Shown here piece by piece: positions 45,383 through 53,427 of a DNA stretch of 64,000 bases. The notes under the pieces are model-generated. The model did no database searches and had not been told where the DNA came from. It saw only the letters and a program-made list of their open reading frames with translations. Both the position numbers and the translations under genes were made by a program. The stretch spans positions 620,001-684,000 of the forward strand of contig NZ_MTQM01000009.1 in assembly GCF_001984105.1 (NCBI RefSeq), in the 5' to 3' direction. The DNA is from Microbacterium sp. CSI-V. GTDB taxonomy: Bacteria; Actinomycetota; Actinomycetes; Actinomycetales; Microbacteriaceae. The number at the start of each line of letters is the position of its first letter. The stretch's first letter is position 1.

Positions 45383-46006
45383 CTACAGCCGGTCGCCCGG
45401 CGGTACCTGGGCCGCACCCGGCGGCACCTGACCCCGCTCCCAGCGGTCGAGGACGCCGTGCGGCACCTCCTCGCGCACGAGGGCGAACGCGTAGTGGTCG
45501 CGCCAATCGCCGTCGATGTGGATGTATCGGCGGCGGAGACCTTCGTAGCGGAAACCGAGCTTCTCGACCACGCGCAGGCTCGCGTGGTTCTCGGGCCGGA
45601 TGCAGATCTCGACGCGGTGGAGGTTCAGCTCGGTGAAGCACACGTCGGTCGCCAACGCAACGCTGACCGTCGTGATGTTGCGACCGGCGAACTCCTCCGC
45701 CACCCAGTACCCGATCGTCGCCGAAGCCAGCGATCCGCGGGACACGCCCCACACGTTGAGCTGGCCGGCGACCTCGTCGTCCCACTCCATGACGAAGGGG
45801 ACGCCGAGGCCGTCGCGGTACTGCTGGAGAAGGCGCCGGATACCCAGGCGCATGTCGAACGAGACGGGCCCGTCGGGGCTCGTCGCCTCCCACGGCCGCA
45901 GCCACGAGCGGTTGTCGATCAGCTGCTGCTGGAGGACGCGCGCGTCGCGGTTGCGAATGAGACGGATCGACACCTCGCCGTGCCGTCGTGGGACGGAGAG
46001 ATCCAT
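45383..46006 (-). CDS. GNAT family N-acetyltransferase (RimJ/RimL type)
   Basis: A 207-aa acetyltransferase. RLIRNRDARVLQQQLIDNRSWLRPWEAT, GYWVAEEFAGRNITTVSVALATDVCFTELNLHRVEICIRPENHASLRVVEKLGFRYEGLRRRYIHIDGDWRDHYAFAL is the full RimJ pattern, including acetyl-CoA-binding NxAS and EGLRR. It probably acetylates N-termini of a ribosomal or other protein. It starts 14 bases after the galU stop and is likely co-transcribed. Confidence 0.93.
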   Translation of the reverse strand: MDLSVPRRHGEVSIRLIRNRDARVLQQQLIDNRSWLRPWEATSPDGPVSFDMRLGIRRLLQQYRDGLGVPFVMEWDDEVAGQLNVWGVSRGSLASATIGYWVAEEFAGRNITTVSVALATDVCFTELNLHRVEICIRPENHASLRVVEKLGFRYEGLRRRYIHIDGDWRDHYAFALVREEVPHGVLDRWERGQVPPGAAQVPPGDRL

Positions 46007-46020
46007 GGCATCCCGTCGGG

Positions 46021-46911
46021 TCAGAGACCCGCCGCGAACTCCTTGAACCACGGACGCAGGGCCGGCCCCAGGTCTTCGCGGTCGGAAGCGAGCTGGACGA
46101 TGGCCTTGATGTAGTCGACGCGGTCGCCCGTGTCGTAGCGACGCCCACGGAAGACGACGCCGTACACGCCGCCGCCGTCGCCGCCGCCGTTCGCGAGCTC
46201 TTCGAGCGCGTCGGTCAGCTGGATCTCGCCACCCTTGCCGGGCTGGGTGTGCTCGAGGATGCCGAACACGTCGGGGCCGAGGACGTAGCGGCCGATGATG
46301 GCGAGGTTCGAGGGGGCGTCCTCGGCCTTGGGCTTCTCGACGAGCTGCGTCACCTTGACGACACCGTCGTCTTCGGTGGGCTCGACCGCCGCGACACCGT
46401 AGAGGTGGATGTGCTCGGGGTCGACCTCCATGAGGGCGATCACCGTGGCGTTGCGCTTGGTGTACTCGGCGAGCATCTGCTCGAGCAGCGGGTCGCGCTC
46501 GTCGATGAGGTCGTCGCCGAGGAGGACGGCGAAGGGGTGGTCGCCGACGTGGCTGCGGGCACGGAGAACGGCGTGACCGAGACCCTTCGGCTCGCCCTGG
46601 CGGACCATGTGAACGTCGGCGAGGTCGGACGAGTGCTCGACCTTGGCGAGCTTGTCGTGGTCGCCCTTCTCGCGCAGCTTCGACTCGAGCTCCGGCATCG
46701 AGTCGAAGTGATTGGCGATGTTGTTCTTGTTGCGGCCGATGATGATGAGGACGTCATCGATGCCGGCCGCCGTGGCCTCTTCGACCACGTACTGGATGGC
46801 GGGCTTGTCGACGACCGGAAGCATCTCCTTCGGCATGGCCTTGGTGGCCGGAAGGAAGCGAGTACCGAGTCCAGCGGCCGGGATCACGGCCTTGAAGGGC
46901 TTGTTAGGCAT
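46021..46911 (-). CDS. galU: UTP-glucose-1-phosphate uridylyltransferase
   Basis: A 296-aa nucleotidyltransferase that makes UDP-glucose. It has the N-terminal AVIPAAGLGTRFLPATKAMPKEMLPVVDKPAIQYVVEEA, VLLGDDLID (metal and UTP site), GVAAVEPTEDDGVVKVTQLVEKPK and GGEIQLTDAL. ATG 46911 is chosen over 46917 because TAGGGT lies exactly six bases upstream. The RimJ-like gene follows in the same operon. Confidence 0.96.
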   Translation of the reverse strand: MPNKPFKAVIPAAGLGTRFLPATKAMPKEMLPVVDKPAIQYVVEEATAAGIDDVLIIIGRNKNNIANHFDSMPELESKLREKGDHDKLAKVEHSSDLADVHMVRQGEPKGLGHAVLRARSHVGDHPFAVLLGDDLIDERDPLLEQMLAEYTKRNATVIALMEVDPEHIHLYGVAAVEPTEDDGVVKVTQLVEKPKAEDAPSNLAIIGRYVLGPDVFGILEHTQPGKGGEIQLTDALEELANGGGDGGGVYGVVFRGRRYDTGDRVDYIKAIVQLASDREDLGPALRPWFKEFAAGL

Positions 46912-46977
46912 GCGCATACCCTACTGGTGACATGCGACAGCGCTGTTACCGATTGCGCACGCACGTACACTTACTGC

Positions 46978-47574
46978 ATGCCCGACAGCATCGAGCAGGC
47001 CAAGCGCGCTCTGCGTGCGGATCTGCGCGAACGACGCCAGACCGTCTCCGCCCACGGGCGCGAGGTCGCCGAGGCCGGCGTCAAAGAGCAACTCGACGCC
47101 CTCGTCGAGCACCTGGGCGCGCGCAGCATCTCGTGCTTCCTGTCGACGACGACCGAACCCGGCACGCACGCCTTCGTGGCCGGCGCGGTGGCCCGTGGCA
47201 TCCGGGTGCTGCTCCCCATCACGCGCGAAGACGGCCTGCTTGACTGGGCGGTGGCCACCCCCGACGCCCAGATCGCCGAGGGGCTGTTCGGACTCCCCGA
47301 GCCCGTCGGCGACGTCCTCGGCCCGATCGCCGTCAACGACGTCGACCTCCTCGTCATCCCGGCGGCCGCCGTCGACCGTCGCGGGATGCGTCTCGGCTGG
47401 GGCCGCGGTTACTTCGACAAGACCATCGGGTCGATGGAGAAGTGCCCGCCCGTGTACGCCGTGATCTTCGATTCCGAGTTCGTCGACGACGTCCCGCGCG
47501 ATGTGCACGACCAGCCCGTCTCGGGCATCGTGACCCCCACGCGCACGGTCGCGATCGACCGCTCCGCAGCCTGA
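46978..47574 (+). CDS. 5-formyltetrahydrofolate cyclo-ligase
   Basis: A 198-aa enzyme that converts 5-formyl-THF to 5,10-methenyl-THF with ATP. It has the N-terminal AKRALRADLRERR, the conserved CFLSTTTEPGTH, and the C-terminal ATP loop RRGMRLGWGRGYFDKT followed by VYAVIFDSEFVDDVPRDVHDQPV. It is divergent from galU. TACACT six bases before the ATG marks a leaderless start. The FmdB gene follows after 18 bases. Confidence 0.95.
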   Translation: MPDSIEQAKRALRADLRERRQTVSAHGREVAEAGVKEQLDALVEHLGARSISCFLSTTTEPGTHAFVAGAVARGIRVLLPITREDGLLDWAVATPDAQIAEGLFGLPEPVGDVLGPIAVNDVDLLVIPAAAVDRRGMRLGWGRGYFDKTIGSMEKCPPVYAVIFDSEFVDDVPRDVHDQPVSGIVTPTRTVAIDRSAA

Positions 47575-47592
47575 ACACCCGAAGGAACGCCA

Positions 47593-47871
47593 ATGCCCAC
47601 CTACGCCTATGCCTGCAAGCAGTGCGGTCACCGCTTCGACGCGGTCCAGTCCTTCTCGGACGCCGCCCTCACCGAATGCCCCGAATGCGGCGGTGAGCTG
47701 CGCAAGCAGTACGGCTCGATCGGCGTGACGTTCAACGGCTCGGGCTTCTACCGCACCGACTCCCGCGGGTCGAATGCGTCGTCCTCCGGCGCGGCATCCG
47801 GCACCTCGGGGGGATCTTCGACATCATCGACCTCTGAGTCGACGAAGACCGCGTCCACCCCGGCATCCTGA
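47593..47871 (+). CDS. FmdB family zinc-ribbon protein
   Basis: A 92-aa protein with an FmdB-type zinc ribbon: MPTYAYACKQCGHRFDAVQSF...LTECPECGGELRKQYGSIGVTFNGSGFYRTD, two CxxC pairs (residues about 8-11 and 29-32). The last 35 residues are almost entirely Ser, Thr, Gly and Ala, a disordered tail. It probably regulates or accompanies nucleic acids; the exact role is unknown. AAGGA precedes the ATG. Confidence 0.92.
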   Translation: MPTYAYACKQCGHRFDAVQSFSDAALTECPECGGELRKQYGSIGVTFNGSGFYRTDSRGSNASSSGAASGTSGGSSTSSTSESTKTASTPAS

Positions 47872-47912
47872 CTTCGCCGAATCCTGCGACGCGGCGGAAA
47901 GGGAGCCACGTC

Positions 47913-48329
47913 GTGATCCAGGGATTCAAGGAGTTCATCCTCCGCGGAAACGTCATCGACCTCGCGGTGGCGGTCGTCATCGGAGCCGCGTTCACCGCGG
48001 TCGTCAACGCCATCGTCAGTGCGATCATCAACCCGCTGGTCGAGATCTTCTACGTGCCTGACGAGAACGGTCAGCTCGGACCGAGCATCACCGGGCTCTA
48101 CGGCCAGACGGTCACCTTCCCGCTCGGCACCCTGATCACGGCCGTGATCAGCTTCTTCGCCGTCGCGCTGGTGGTGTACTTCGTCTTCGTCTTCCCGATG
48201 AACCGCTGGAAGGCGCGCGCGGCGGCCCGCGTCGGCGTGGTCGAGAACGCCGACGAGCCGAAGCTCCCCACCGAGCAGGAACTGCTCGTGCAGATCCGCG
48301 ACCTGCTGGAGCGTCAGCCCCGCGCCTGA
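47913..48329 (+). CDS. mscL: Large-conductance mechanosensitive channel MscL
   Basis: A 138-aa two-helix channel subunit that releases solutes on osmotic downshock. The N-terminal amphipathic helix GFKEFILRGNVIDLAVAVVIGAAFTAVVNAIVSAIINPLVEI includes the hydrophobic gate. A periplasmic loop and the second helix (GTLITAVISFFAVALVVYFVFVFP) follow, then a helical bundle tail (PTEQELLVQIRDLLERQ). GGGAG precedes the GTG start. A 67-bp palindrome lies directly after. Confidence 0.97.
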   Translation: MIQGFKEFILRGNVIDLAVAVVIGAAFTAVVNAIVSAIINPLVEIFYVPDENGQLGPSITGLYGQTVTFPLGTLITAVISFFAVALVVYFVFVFPMNRWKARAAARVGVVENADEPKLPTEQELLVQIRDLLERQPRA

Positions 48330-48345
48330 GTCGGCGCACCCTCAC

Positions 48346-48412
48346 CGAGAAACGCTTCTCGCGGCGGGAAACGGCACGTCACGCCGTTTCCCACCGCGGG
48401 AAGCGTTTCTCG
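48346..48412. repeat. 67-bp nested palindrome (GAAACG unit)
   Basis: Outer arms CGAGAAACGCTTC (48346-48358) and its complement (48400-48412), middle CGCGG/CCGCG, and inner arms GGGAAACGGC (48366-48375) and its complement (48383-48392) with a 7-base loop. The unit GAAACG appears in both arms. It lies between convergent mscL and the 83-aa gene; the rest of the 175-base gap is GC-rich with no gene seen. Confidence 0.9.
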
Positions 48413-48504
48413 CATGCGGGCGGCGAGCGCGGGCGGCGGCGGCGACCGTAGCCGGCACGCCCCGGCGGCGGCGTCCGTAGGCGTGGTCCCCGCCGGCGCC
48501 GGTG

Positions 48505-48756
48505 TCAGTAGTGCGGCGGGACGTCGCGCAGCAGCTGCGCGTCGTTGGGACCGGATGCCGCGGGCGCGGCGGGGCGCTCCCGGGTGGTGTCGTCCCCGGG
48601 CACCGGTTCCGGGCTCGTGCCGGGTGCGGGGAGCAGACGTGCGCGCCGCGCACCCCGCACGCGGACGATCGGCTGCCGGATCTCGGCCGAAGCTGGCGCA
48701 GCCGTGTCCGGCACGTCGGGATCGGTGGCATCCGGGGTCGGGGCCACCGCACTCAC
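48505..48756 (-). CDS. Hypothetical Pro/Asp-rich protein (83 aa) coupled to the helicase-like gene
   Basis: An 83-aa, probably disordered protein (MSAVAPTPDATDPDVPDTAAP at the start). It has one ordered-looking segment, IRQPIVRVRGARRARLLP, and a tail ending AQLLRDVPPHY. No family is recognised. Its GTG start shares bases with the TGA of the large helicase-like gene (GTGA), which argues strongly that it is real and co-translated. The basic IVRVRG patch could contact nucleic acid or the partner protein; that is speculation. Confidence 0.65.
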   Translation of the reverse strand: MSAVAPTPDATDPDVPDTAAPASAEIRQPIVRVRGARRARLLPAPGTSPEPVPGDDTTRERPAAPAASGPNDAQLLRDVPPHY

Positions 48757-51700
48757 CCGTTCAGGTCGAGGGGTTCGGTGGTCGTGCCAGGGGCGGCGGA
48801 GTCGTCCGGGGCGGCGCCGAGGAGCTCTGCGATCCGGGATGCCACACCCGCGGGGTCGCTGTACAGGTCGAACGCGTGGACGCGCACATAGTGCCAGCCC
48901 AGGCGACGAAGGATCTGCGGGCGCAGACGCAGGGTCTCGCGCAGCGACTCCCCGATCGTCTCGGGGTCGCTCTCCGCCACCACGGCCTTGCCGCCATAGC
49001 GGGCGACCAGGGGCAGCAGGCCGCGGTAGTCGAGGTCGACCTCGATGCCGAGACGTCGCAGCTCGCGGGCGAGCGCACGGGTGAGCGGATCCGCCAGATC
49101 CTCCAGACGCGCGTCGCGACCGCGCCCGGCCAGGTTGCCGAGGATCCCCATGAGGGTCGCGGCGCCGTGCTCGAGGCGGCCGTCGTCGAACGCCGACGGA
49201 CGGATCGACGAGACGATCACCATGGACCGACGGGCACGCGTCATCCCGACGGTGAGGAGCCGCTCGCCGTCCGGGGTCGAGAGGTCGCCGAAGTCGCTCA
49301 GCACGCGGCCGTGGCGCGTGAGCCCGAAGCCGAGCGAGAACACGACGCGGTCGCGGCTCTCGGCCACGGACTCCTCGAGCGTCAGCACGGCGAAAGGCTC
49401 GGCGGCATCCCGCGAGACGAACGCGGCGACATCGGAACGCCCGGCGAGTGCCGCCTCCACCGCCGCGCGGACACGCTCGGCGTGCCTGCGGCTAGCGGTG
49501 ACTACCATGAGCGACTCGGAGGCGCGGTTCACCGCGTGCTCGACCACCAGGGTCACCACGCGGGCGACCTCGGCATCCGGGCTCTCCACGGCGCCGCTGA
49601 CCGGGTCGGGCGCGCCGACGCCGTTCTCGACGTAGTCGACGCTCAGACTGCCGCGACCCAGGAACGAGCCGGCCCACGGCAACGACACGATCTCGCCGCC
49701 ATAGAACGCGTCGTTGACGAGCTGCGCGAGGTCTTCGCCGCCCGCGCGGTAGCTGCGGGTCAGCGTCTCGACGGGCAGCAGCTCGGCGATCCGCTCGAAC
49801 ACCGACACCCCGTCGAATGGAACGTCGTCGGCCTCGTCGTCCACGGCCGGCGCGAGCGACGCGCTGACCCGGAACGGCGTGGGCTTCTGCACGACGGGGT
49901 CGCCGAACAGCACGACCTGGCGGGCCCGGAGGAGCGCCGGCGCCGCCTCCGCGAGACACAGGGCCGCGGCATCCGCGATGATCACCGCGTCGAAAGCGAG
50001 ATCGATCGGGACGTCGGGAACCTCGTACGGGGATGCCAACCACACCGGCGCGAGCGTGCGGAGCAGCGTGGGCGCGGCATCCGAGATCTCCTGCGCGGTG
50101 TGCAGGCCGTCCTTGAGCGAGCTCTTCAGCGCTGCCGCTTCGTCGGGATGATCGACGATGCCGATGCGCCACTGCTTCGCGAGTTCGGCCGCAAGAACCG
50201 GACCGGCCGCCGCCGCGTGCGCCTCGTCGACGAGTCGGAAGTCGCGCTCGAGGCGATCGACCACCGTGGTGTTCGCGCCCAGGAGCGCGCGATCCGTGCG
50301 CAGGAGGTGTTCGAGCGCCGACTGCCACCACGCGAACTCGAGCTCGTCGCCGACCCGGTCCTCCGGAACGTGGCGCACCGACAGCTCCACGAGGAGCTGC
50401 TCGAGTCCGAGCCGGGCGAGTTCACCGCGCAGCTGCGCGCGCTCGACGAGGTTGTCGAAGAACGTCGATTCGGCTGCGAGACCGGCGAGCGTGCGCACGA
50501 GGACCTGGACCGGGAGCGTCGCGAGCCGGTCGGAGCCCTGGCGGCCGAGGATCTGGTCGAGCTCGCCCAGCATCGCATCCACCCGCTGCCAGCCGACGTG
50601 GACGTCAGCGAGTCCGAGCGGCACCTCGGGTGTGACTCCCGCGTCGACGACGCGCTGCCACTCGGTGCGCTGCTGCTGGATGCGCACGAGCGCCTCGTAC
50701 ATGTCGGGTACGTGGACGCCGGGCCGCACGTACTCCTTCGACAGTCGCTTGAGGCGACGACGGTTGGGGCCACTCATCGCCGAGGAGTCGCGGCGCGGCG
50801 AGTGCGCGTCGATGAGCTCCGCGAGCGGACGCTCGAACACGGTCGGGCTGAAGCGATCGAGCGACTCGCGGATCCCCTGCAGCAGCTTGAGGTAGGCGCC
50901 GAGCTCGGAGACGGTCTGGAACGGACGCATCCGCGTCTGCGCGATGAGCTCGTACCCACGCTCGAGGAGGCGCGGGACGTCCTGCGCGTGCAGCTTGCCG
51001 GCCAGGTCGTGCGCGGCACGGGCGTCTTCGGTCCGCGTGAAGCTCACGCCGTACCAGGGCGAGTCGTCGGGGCCGAAGCGGAACTCGCCCAGCCGCGCCG
51101 CGGTGGCCAGGGCCTTCGCGGCCGCGTCGCGCCGACCGGCGAGCCGCTCCAGGGTGGCGAGATCGAATCGCGCCGACGTGGAGGGAGCCGGGGAAAGGGA
51201 TGCCAACGCGGTCAGGGCCCGGAGCACGTCGAGTGTCGACACGCCCAGCGCCAGGTGCGGCTCGGTGACGGCGGACCGGTAGTCGCGCAGCACCGCGCGC
51301 AGGCGCACGAGCGCGTCGTCGATCTCGGAGACCTTGGGCTGCTCGGCCTTCTCGTTGCGACCGATCGCACGGATGAGGTCGCGGCGCACGTGGGTCGGAG
51401 ACACCGCAAGGCCCGTCAGACCGACACCGGCGAGGCGGTGACGGATGCCGTCGAGCGTGGAGCGGCGCGCACTGACCACCAGCACGCGCTTGCCGGCGTG
51501 CACGCACTGGCCGATCGCGTTGATGACCGTCTGGGTGCCGCCCGTACCGGGAAGCGTGTGGACCGCGAGCGAGTGACCGGCGGCGATCCGGGCGAGGACG
51601 CGTTCCTGCTCGGCATCCGCGTCGAGAAGAAGGGTGTCGGCCGCGGGGGTGCGCTCGTCGGGGCTCGTGACCACCGGATCGGCGCGACGGACCGTGATCC

Positions 51701-52484
51701 GGGCACGATCGTCGGGGTGCCCGGCGAGGGCGTTGAGCAGCGGATCGTCGAGGTGCTCCGCGGCGCGCGCCATGCCGGAGCCGACGTCGGCGAACGACGA
51801 GATGACCAGGCGCGGGTGCACCACGAACGTCGGGACGTGCGTCGTCAGCCGGCGAAGGTGGTCGATGACCGGCTGCGGCTTGAAGACGCCCTGGTCGTAC
51901 GCGAGGCCCGCGAGGGCCGTGCTGTCGACCGAGATACCGAGATGCGTGCGGAAGGCGCGCGCCAATTCGGGGTTCATCACGAAGGCGCCGTGCAGCTTGA
52001 GCTCGAAGTCGCCGTTGTGGCGGCGGATGGCGAGCGGCCGCAGCAGCACGGGGGCCGACCACTCCACTCCCCCGATCTTCCACGCGGCGAGCCCCACGGC
52101 CAGGTGCACCGGCTCGAGACCGCGCGCGGTGCGCAGTTCGACGTTCTTCGCCGTGATGCGCTCGGCGGCGATCCGCGCGGTGCGCAACGCCACCTCGTCG
52201 CGGAAGAGGTTGGAGAGCAGAGTGGCGCGACCGGTGATGAACTGCGGCAGGGAGCCGGGGTGCGCCTTGGTGATGTCGATCCCCGCGTCGACCGCGTCGT
52301 CGAACCGCAGGAGCGTGGAACGACCGCCGAGGGCGGCCGCTTCCGTGCGGATGCGGTCGCGTTCGGGGTCGGCGACGTGACGAACCACGATGCCGGGCTC
52401 CGACAGTCGCAGCTCGCCCGGATCGATCGACGTCGGAACGTCGCCTTCGGCGCCCGTCACGACGCCGTCCTCAGCTCGCCACAC
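48753..52484 (-). CDS. DUF4011/SF1 helicase-like protein with degenerate ATPase motifs
   Basis: A 1243-aa protein. The N-terminal region (about 35-190: LPQFITGRATLLSNLF to APVLLRPLAIRR and NPELARAFRTHLGI) matches DUF4011. An SF1 helicase core and a C-terminal nuclease-like domain (LRRLGIEVDLDYRG to LGWHYVRVHAFDLYSDP) follow. Walker A reads PGTGGTQT, where PGTGKTQT is expected, so the Lys is lost. Walker B reads VIIADAAALC, where VIxDEAS is expected. Motif VI (LTVGMTRARRSM) persists. The nuclease core lacks the usual Asp. GTG 52484 follows TAGTCT by seven bases. The protein is full length and unbroken, so loss of catalysis looks selected. Confidence 0.85.
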   Translation of the reverse strand: MWRAEDGVVTGAEGDVPTSIDPGELRLSEPGIVVRHVADPERDRIRTEAAALGGRSTLLRFDDAVDAGIDITKAHPGSLPQFITGRATLLSNLFRDEVALRTARIAAERITAKNVELRTARGLEPVHLAVGLAAWKIGGVEWSAPVLLRPLAIRRHNGDFELKLHGAFVMNPELARAFRTHLGISVDSTALAGLAYDQGVFKPQPVIDHLRRLTTHVPTFVVHPRLVISSFADVGSGMARAAEHLDDPLLNALAGHPDDRARITVRRADPVVTSPDERTPAADTLLLDADAEQERVLARIAAGHSLAVHTLPGTGGTQTVINAIGQCVHAGKRVLVVSARRSTLDGIRHRLAGVGLTGLAVSPTHVRRDLIRAIGRNEKAEQPKVSEIDDALVRLRAVLRDYRSAVTEPHLALGVSTLDVLRALTALASLSPAPSTSARFDLATLERLAGRRDAAAKALATAARLGEFRFGPDDSPWYGVSFTRTEDARAAHDLAGKLHAQDVPRLLERGYELIAQTRMRPFQTVSELGAYLKLLQGIRESLDRFSPTVFERPLAELIDAHSPRRDSSAMSGPNRRRLKRLSKEYVRPGVHVPDMYEALVRIQQQRTEWQRVVDAGVTPEVPLGLADVHVGWQRVDAMLGELDQILGRQGSDRLATLPVQVLVRTLAGLAAESTFFDNLVERAQLRGELARLGLEQLLVELSVRHVPEDRVGDELEFAWWQSALEHLLRTDRALLGANTTVVDRLERDFRLVDEAHAAAAGPVLAAELAKQWRIGIVDHPDEAAALKSSLKDGLHTAQEISDAAPTLLRTLAPVWLASPYEVPDVPIDLAFDAVIIADAAALCLAEAAPALLRARQVVLFGDPVVQKPTPFRVSASLAPAVDDEADDVPFDGVSVFERIAELLPVETLTRSYRAGGEDLAQLVNDAFYGGEIVSLPWAGSFLGRGSLSVDYVENGVGAPDPVSGAVESPDAEVARVVTLVVEHAVNRASESLMVVTASRRHAERVRAAVEAALAGRSDVAAFVSRDAAEPFAVLTLEESVAESRDRVVFSLGFGLTRHGRVLSDFGDLSTPDGERLLTVGMTRARRSMVIVSSIRPSAFDDGRLEHGAATLMGILGNLAGRGRDARLEDLADPLTRALARELRRLGIEVDLDYRGLLPLVARYGGKAVVAESDPETIGESLRETLRLRPQILRRLGWHYVRVHAFDLYSDPAGVASRIAELLGAAPDDSAAPGTTTEPLDLNG

Positions 52485-52660
52485 ACCTGCCAGACTAAGC
52501 CGGGCACCCGCAGAAGGCGCGCAGCGGGCCCGAGTTTCGCGGGATTGCGCGACACGCCGCGCGGATCGGCGGTTCCTCCCCCGACGGAGAAATCGGCGGA
52601 CCGTCCACCGATCTGACTCGGAGCCCGGCGCGGTCTCGGGCGCGTGATGAGGATGAGGGA

Positions 52661-53182
52661 ATGAGCACAGCCACCAGCACCGTCTACGACGGCCCGTTCG
52701 CCCCGATCCTGCTGACCTTCGTCGACGACGCGCTCGTCCATCTCGACGTCGCGCACGACGGCGTCGACGTCGCCCGCGCCGAGATCGCGCACCGTCTCGG
52801 TGTCGTCCCCGACCCCGATCCCGCCCACGACGCGCTCGCACAGCTGGACGAGTACTTCGACGGGCGACGCCGGACCTTCGAGATCCCGCTCGACTGGCGT
52901 CTGGTGGGCGGCTTCACGCGCGCGGCGTTGCAGGCGACCCGACGTATCCCCTACGGCGAGGTCGCCTCGTACGGCGAGGTCGCGATCATGGCGGGCTCAC
53001 CGGGTGCGGCGCGCGCGGTGGGCACGGCGTGCGCGAACACGCCGTTCTCGATCGTCGTGCCCGTCCATCGCGTCGTGCGTGCGGACGGCTCCATCGGCGA
53101 GTACGGCGGTCATCCCGAGGTGAAGCACTTCCTGCTCGACCTCGAGAACGGCGTCGCCGACAGATTGCGCGCCCCGGCGTAG
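52661..53182 (+). CDS. MGMT/Ogt homologue lacking the acceptor cysteine (alkyltransferase-like)
   Basis: A 173-aa protein with an MGMT N-terminal domain and a complete C-terminal DNA-binding domain: GGFTRAALQATRRIPYGEVASYGEVAIMAGSPGAARAVGTACANTPFSIVVPVHRVVRADGSIGEYGG...KHFLLDLE. The active-site PCHRV is PVHRV (GTC at about 53063, residue 135). The base-flipping Tyr and the Arg finger in RAVG remain. It should bind O6-alkylguanine but not accept the alkyl group, as in alkyltransferase-like proteins, where Trp or Ala usually replaces Cys. GAGGGA precedes the ATG. It is divergent from the helicase-like gene. Confidence 0.88.
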   Translation: MSTATSTVYDGPFAPILLTFVDDALVHLDVAHDGVDVARAEIAHRLGVVPDPDPAHDALAQLDEYFDGRRRTFEIPLDWRLVGGFTRAALQATRRIPYGEVASYGEVAIMAGSPGAARAVGTACANTPFSIVVPVHRVVRADGSIGEYGGHPEVKHFLLDLENGVADRLRAPA

Positions 53183-53305
53183 GGAGCGCGAGGGCGCAGG
53201 CGGGCGGGGATTCGCACCCCGGCACCGACGTTCGCGCCCCGGCGTAGGGAGCGCGAGGGCGCGGGCGGGCGGGACTCGCGCCTCGGCACCGACGGTCGCG
53301 CCCCG
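53168..53305. repeat. About 65-bp tandem repeat that includes the stop codon of the MGMT homologue
   Basis: Units begin CGCGCCCCGG at 53168, 53233 and 53297 (two full copies and a short third). The first unit begins inside the MGMT-like coding sequence and supplies its last codons and TAG. Copies share CGTAGGGAGCGCGAGGGCGC and GGCACCGACG with small differences. The rest of the gap to 53427 holds no gene. Confidence 0.88.
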
Positions 53306-53427
53306 GACCGGTGTCGCTTGGACGTCGCCGGCGGTTGCGGCACGGATCGGGTCTCGCTTCGCGGCGCCGACGCGTCCCCGCCACCCCGGCCCGACACATG
53401 GCCGGACCCGGGCGGCGGAGAACACCG

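Noticed and set aside
48414-52616. A 1400-codon open frame on the plus strand opposite the helicase-like gene
   Set aside because: It is an antisense shadow caused by high G+C. Its composition is Arg/Gly/Val/Asp-rich without domains, while the minus-strand frame has clear family motifs.
53168-53305. Possible CRISPR or integron attC site
   Set aside because: Units are adjacent with no spacers, and no integrase is present.
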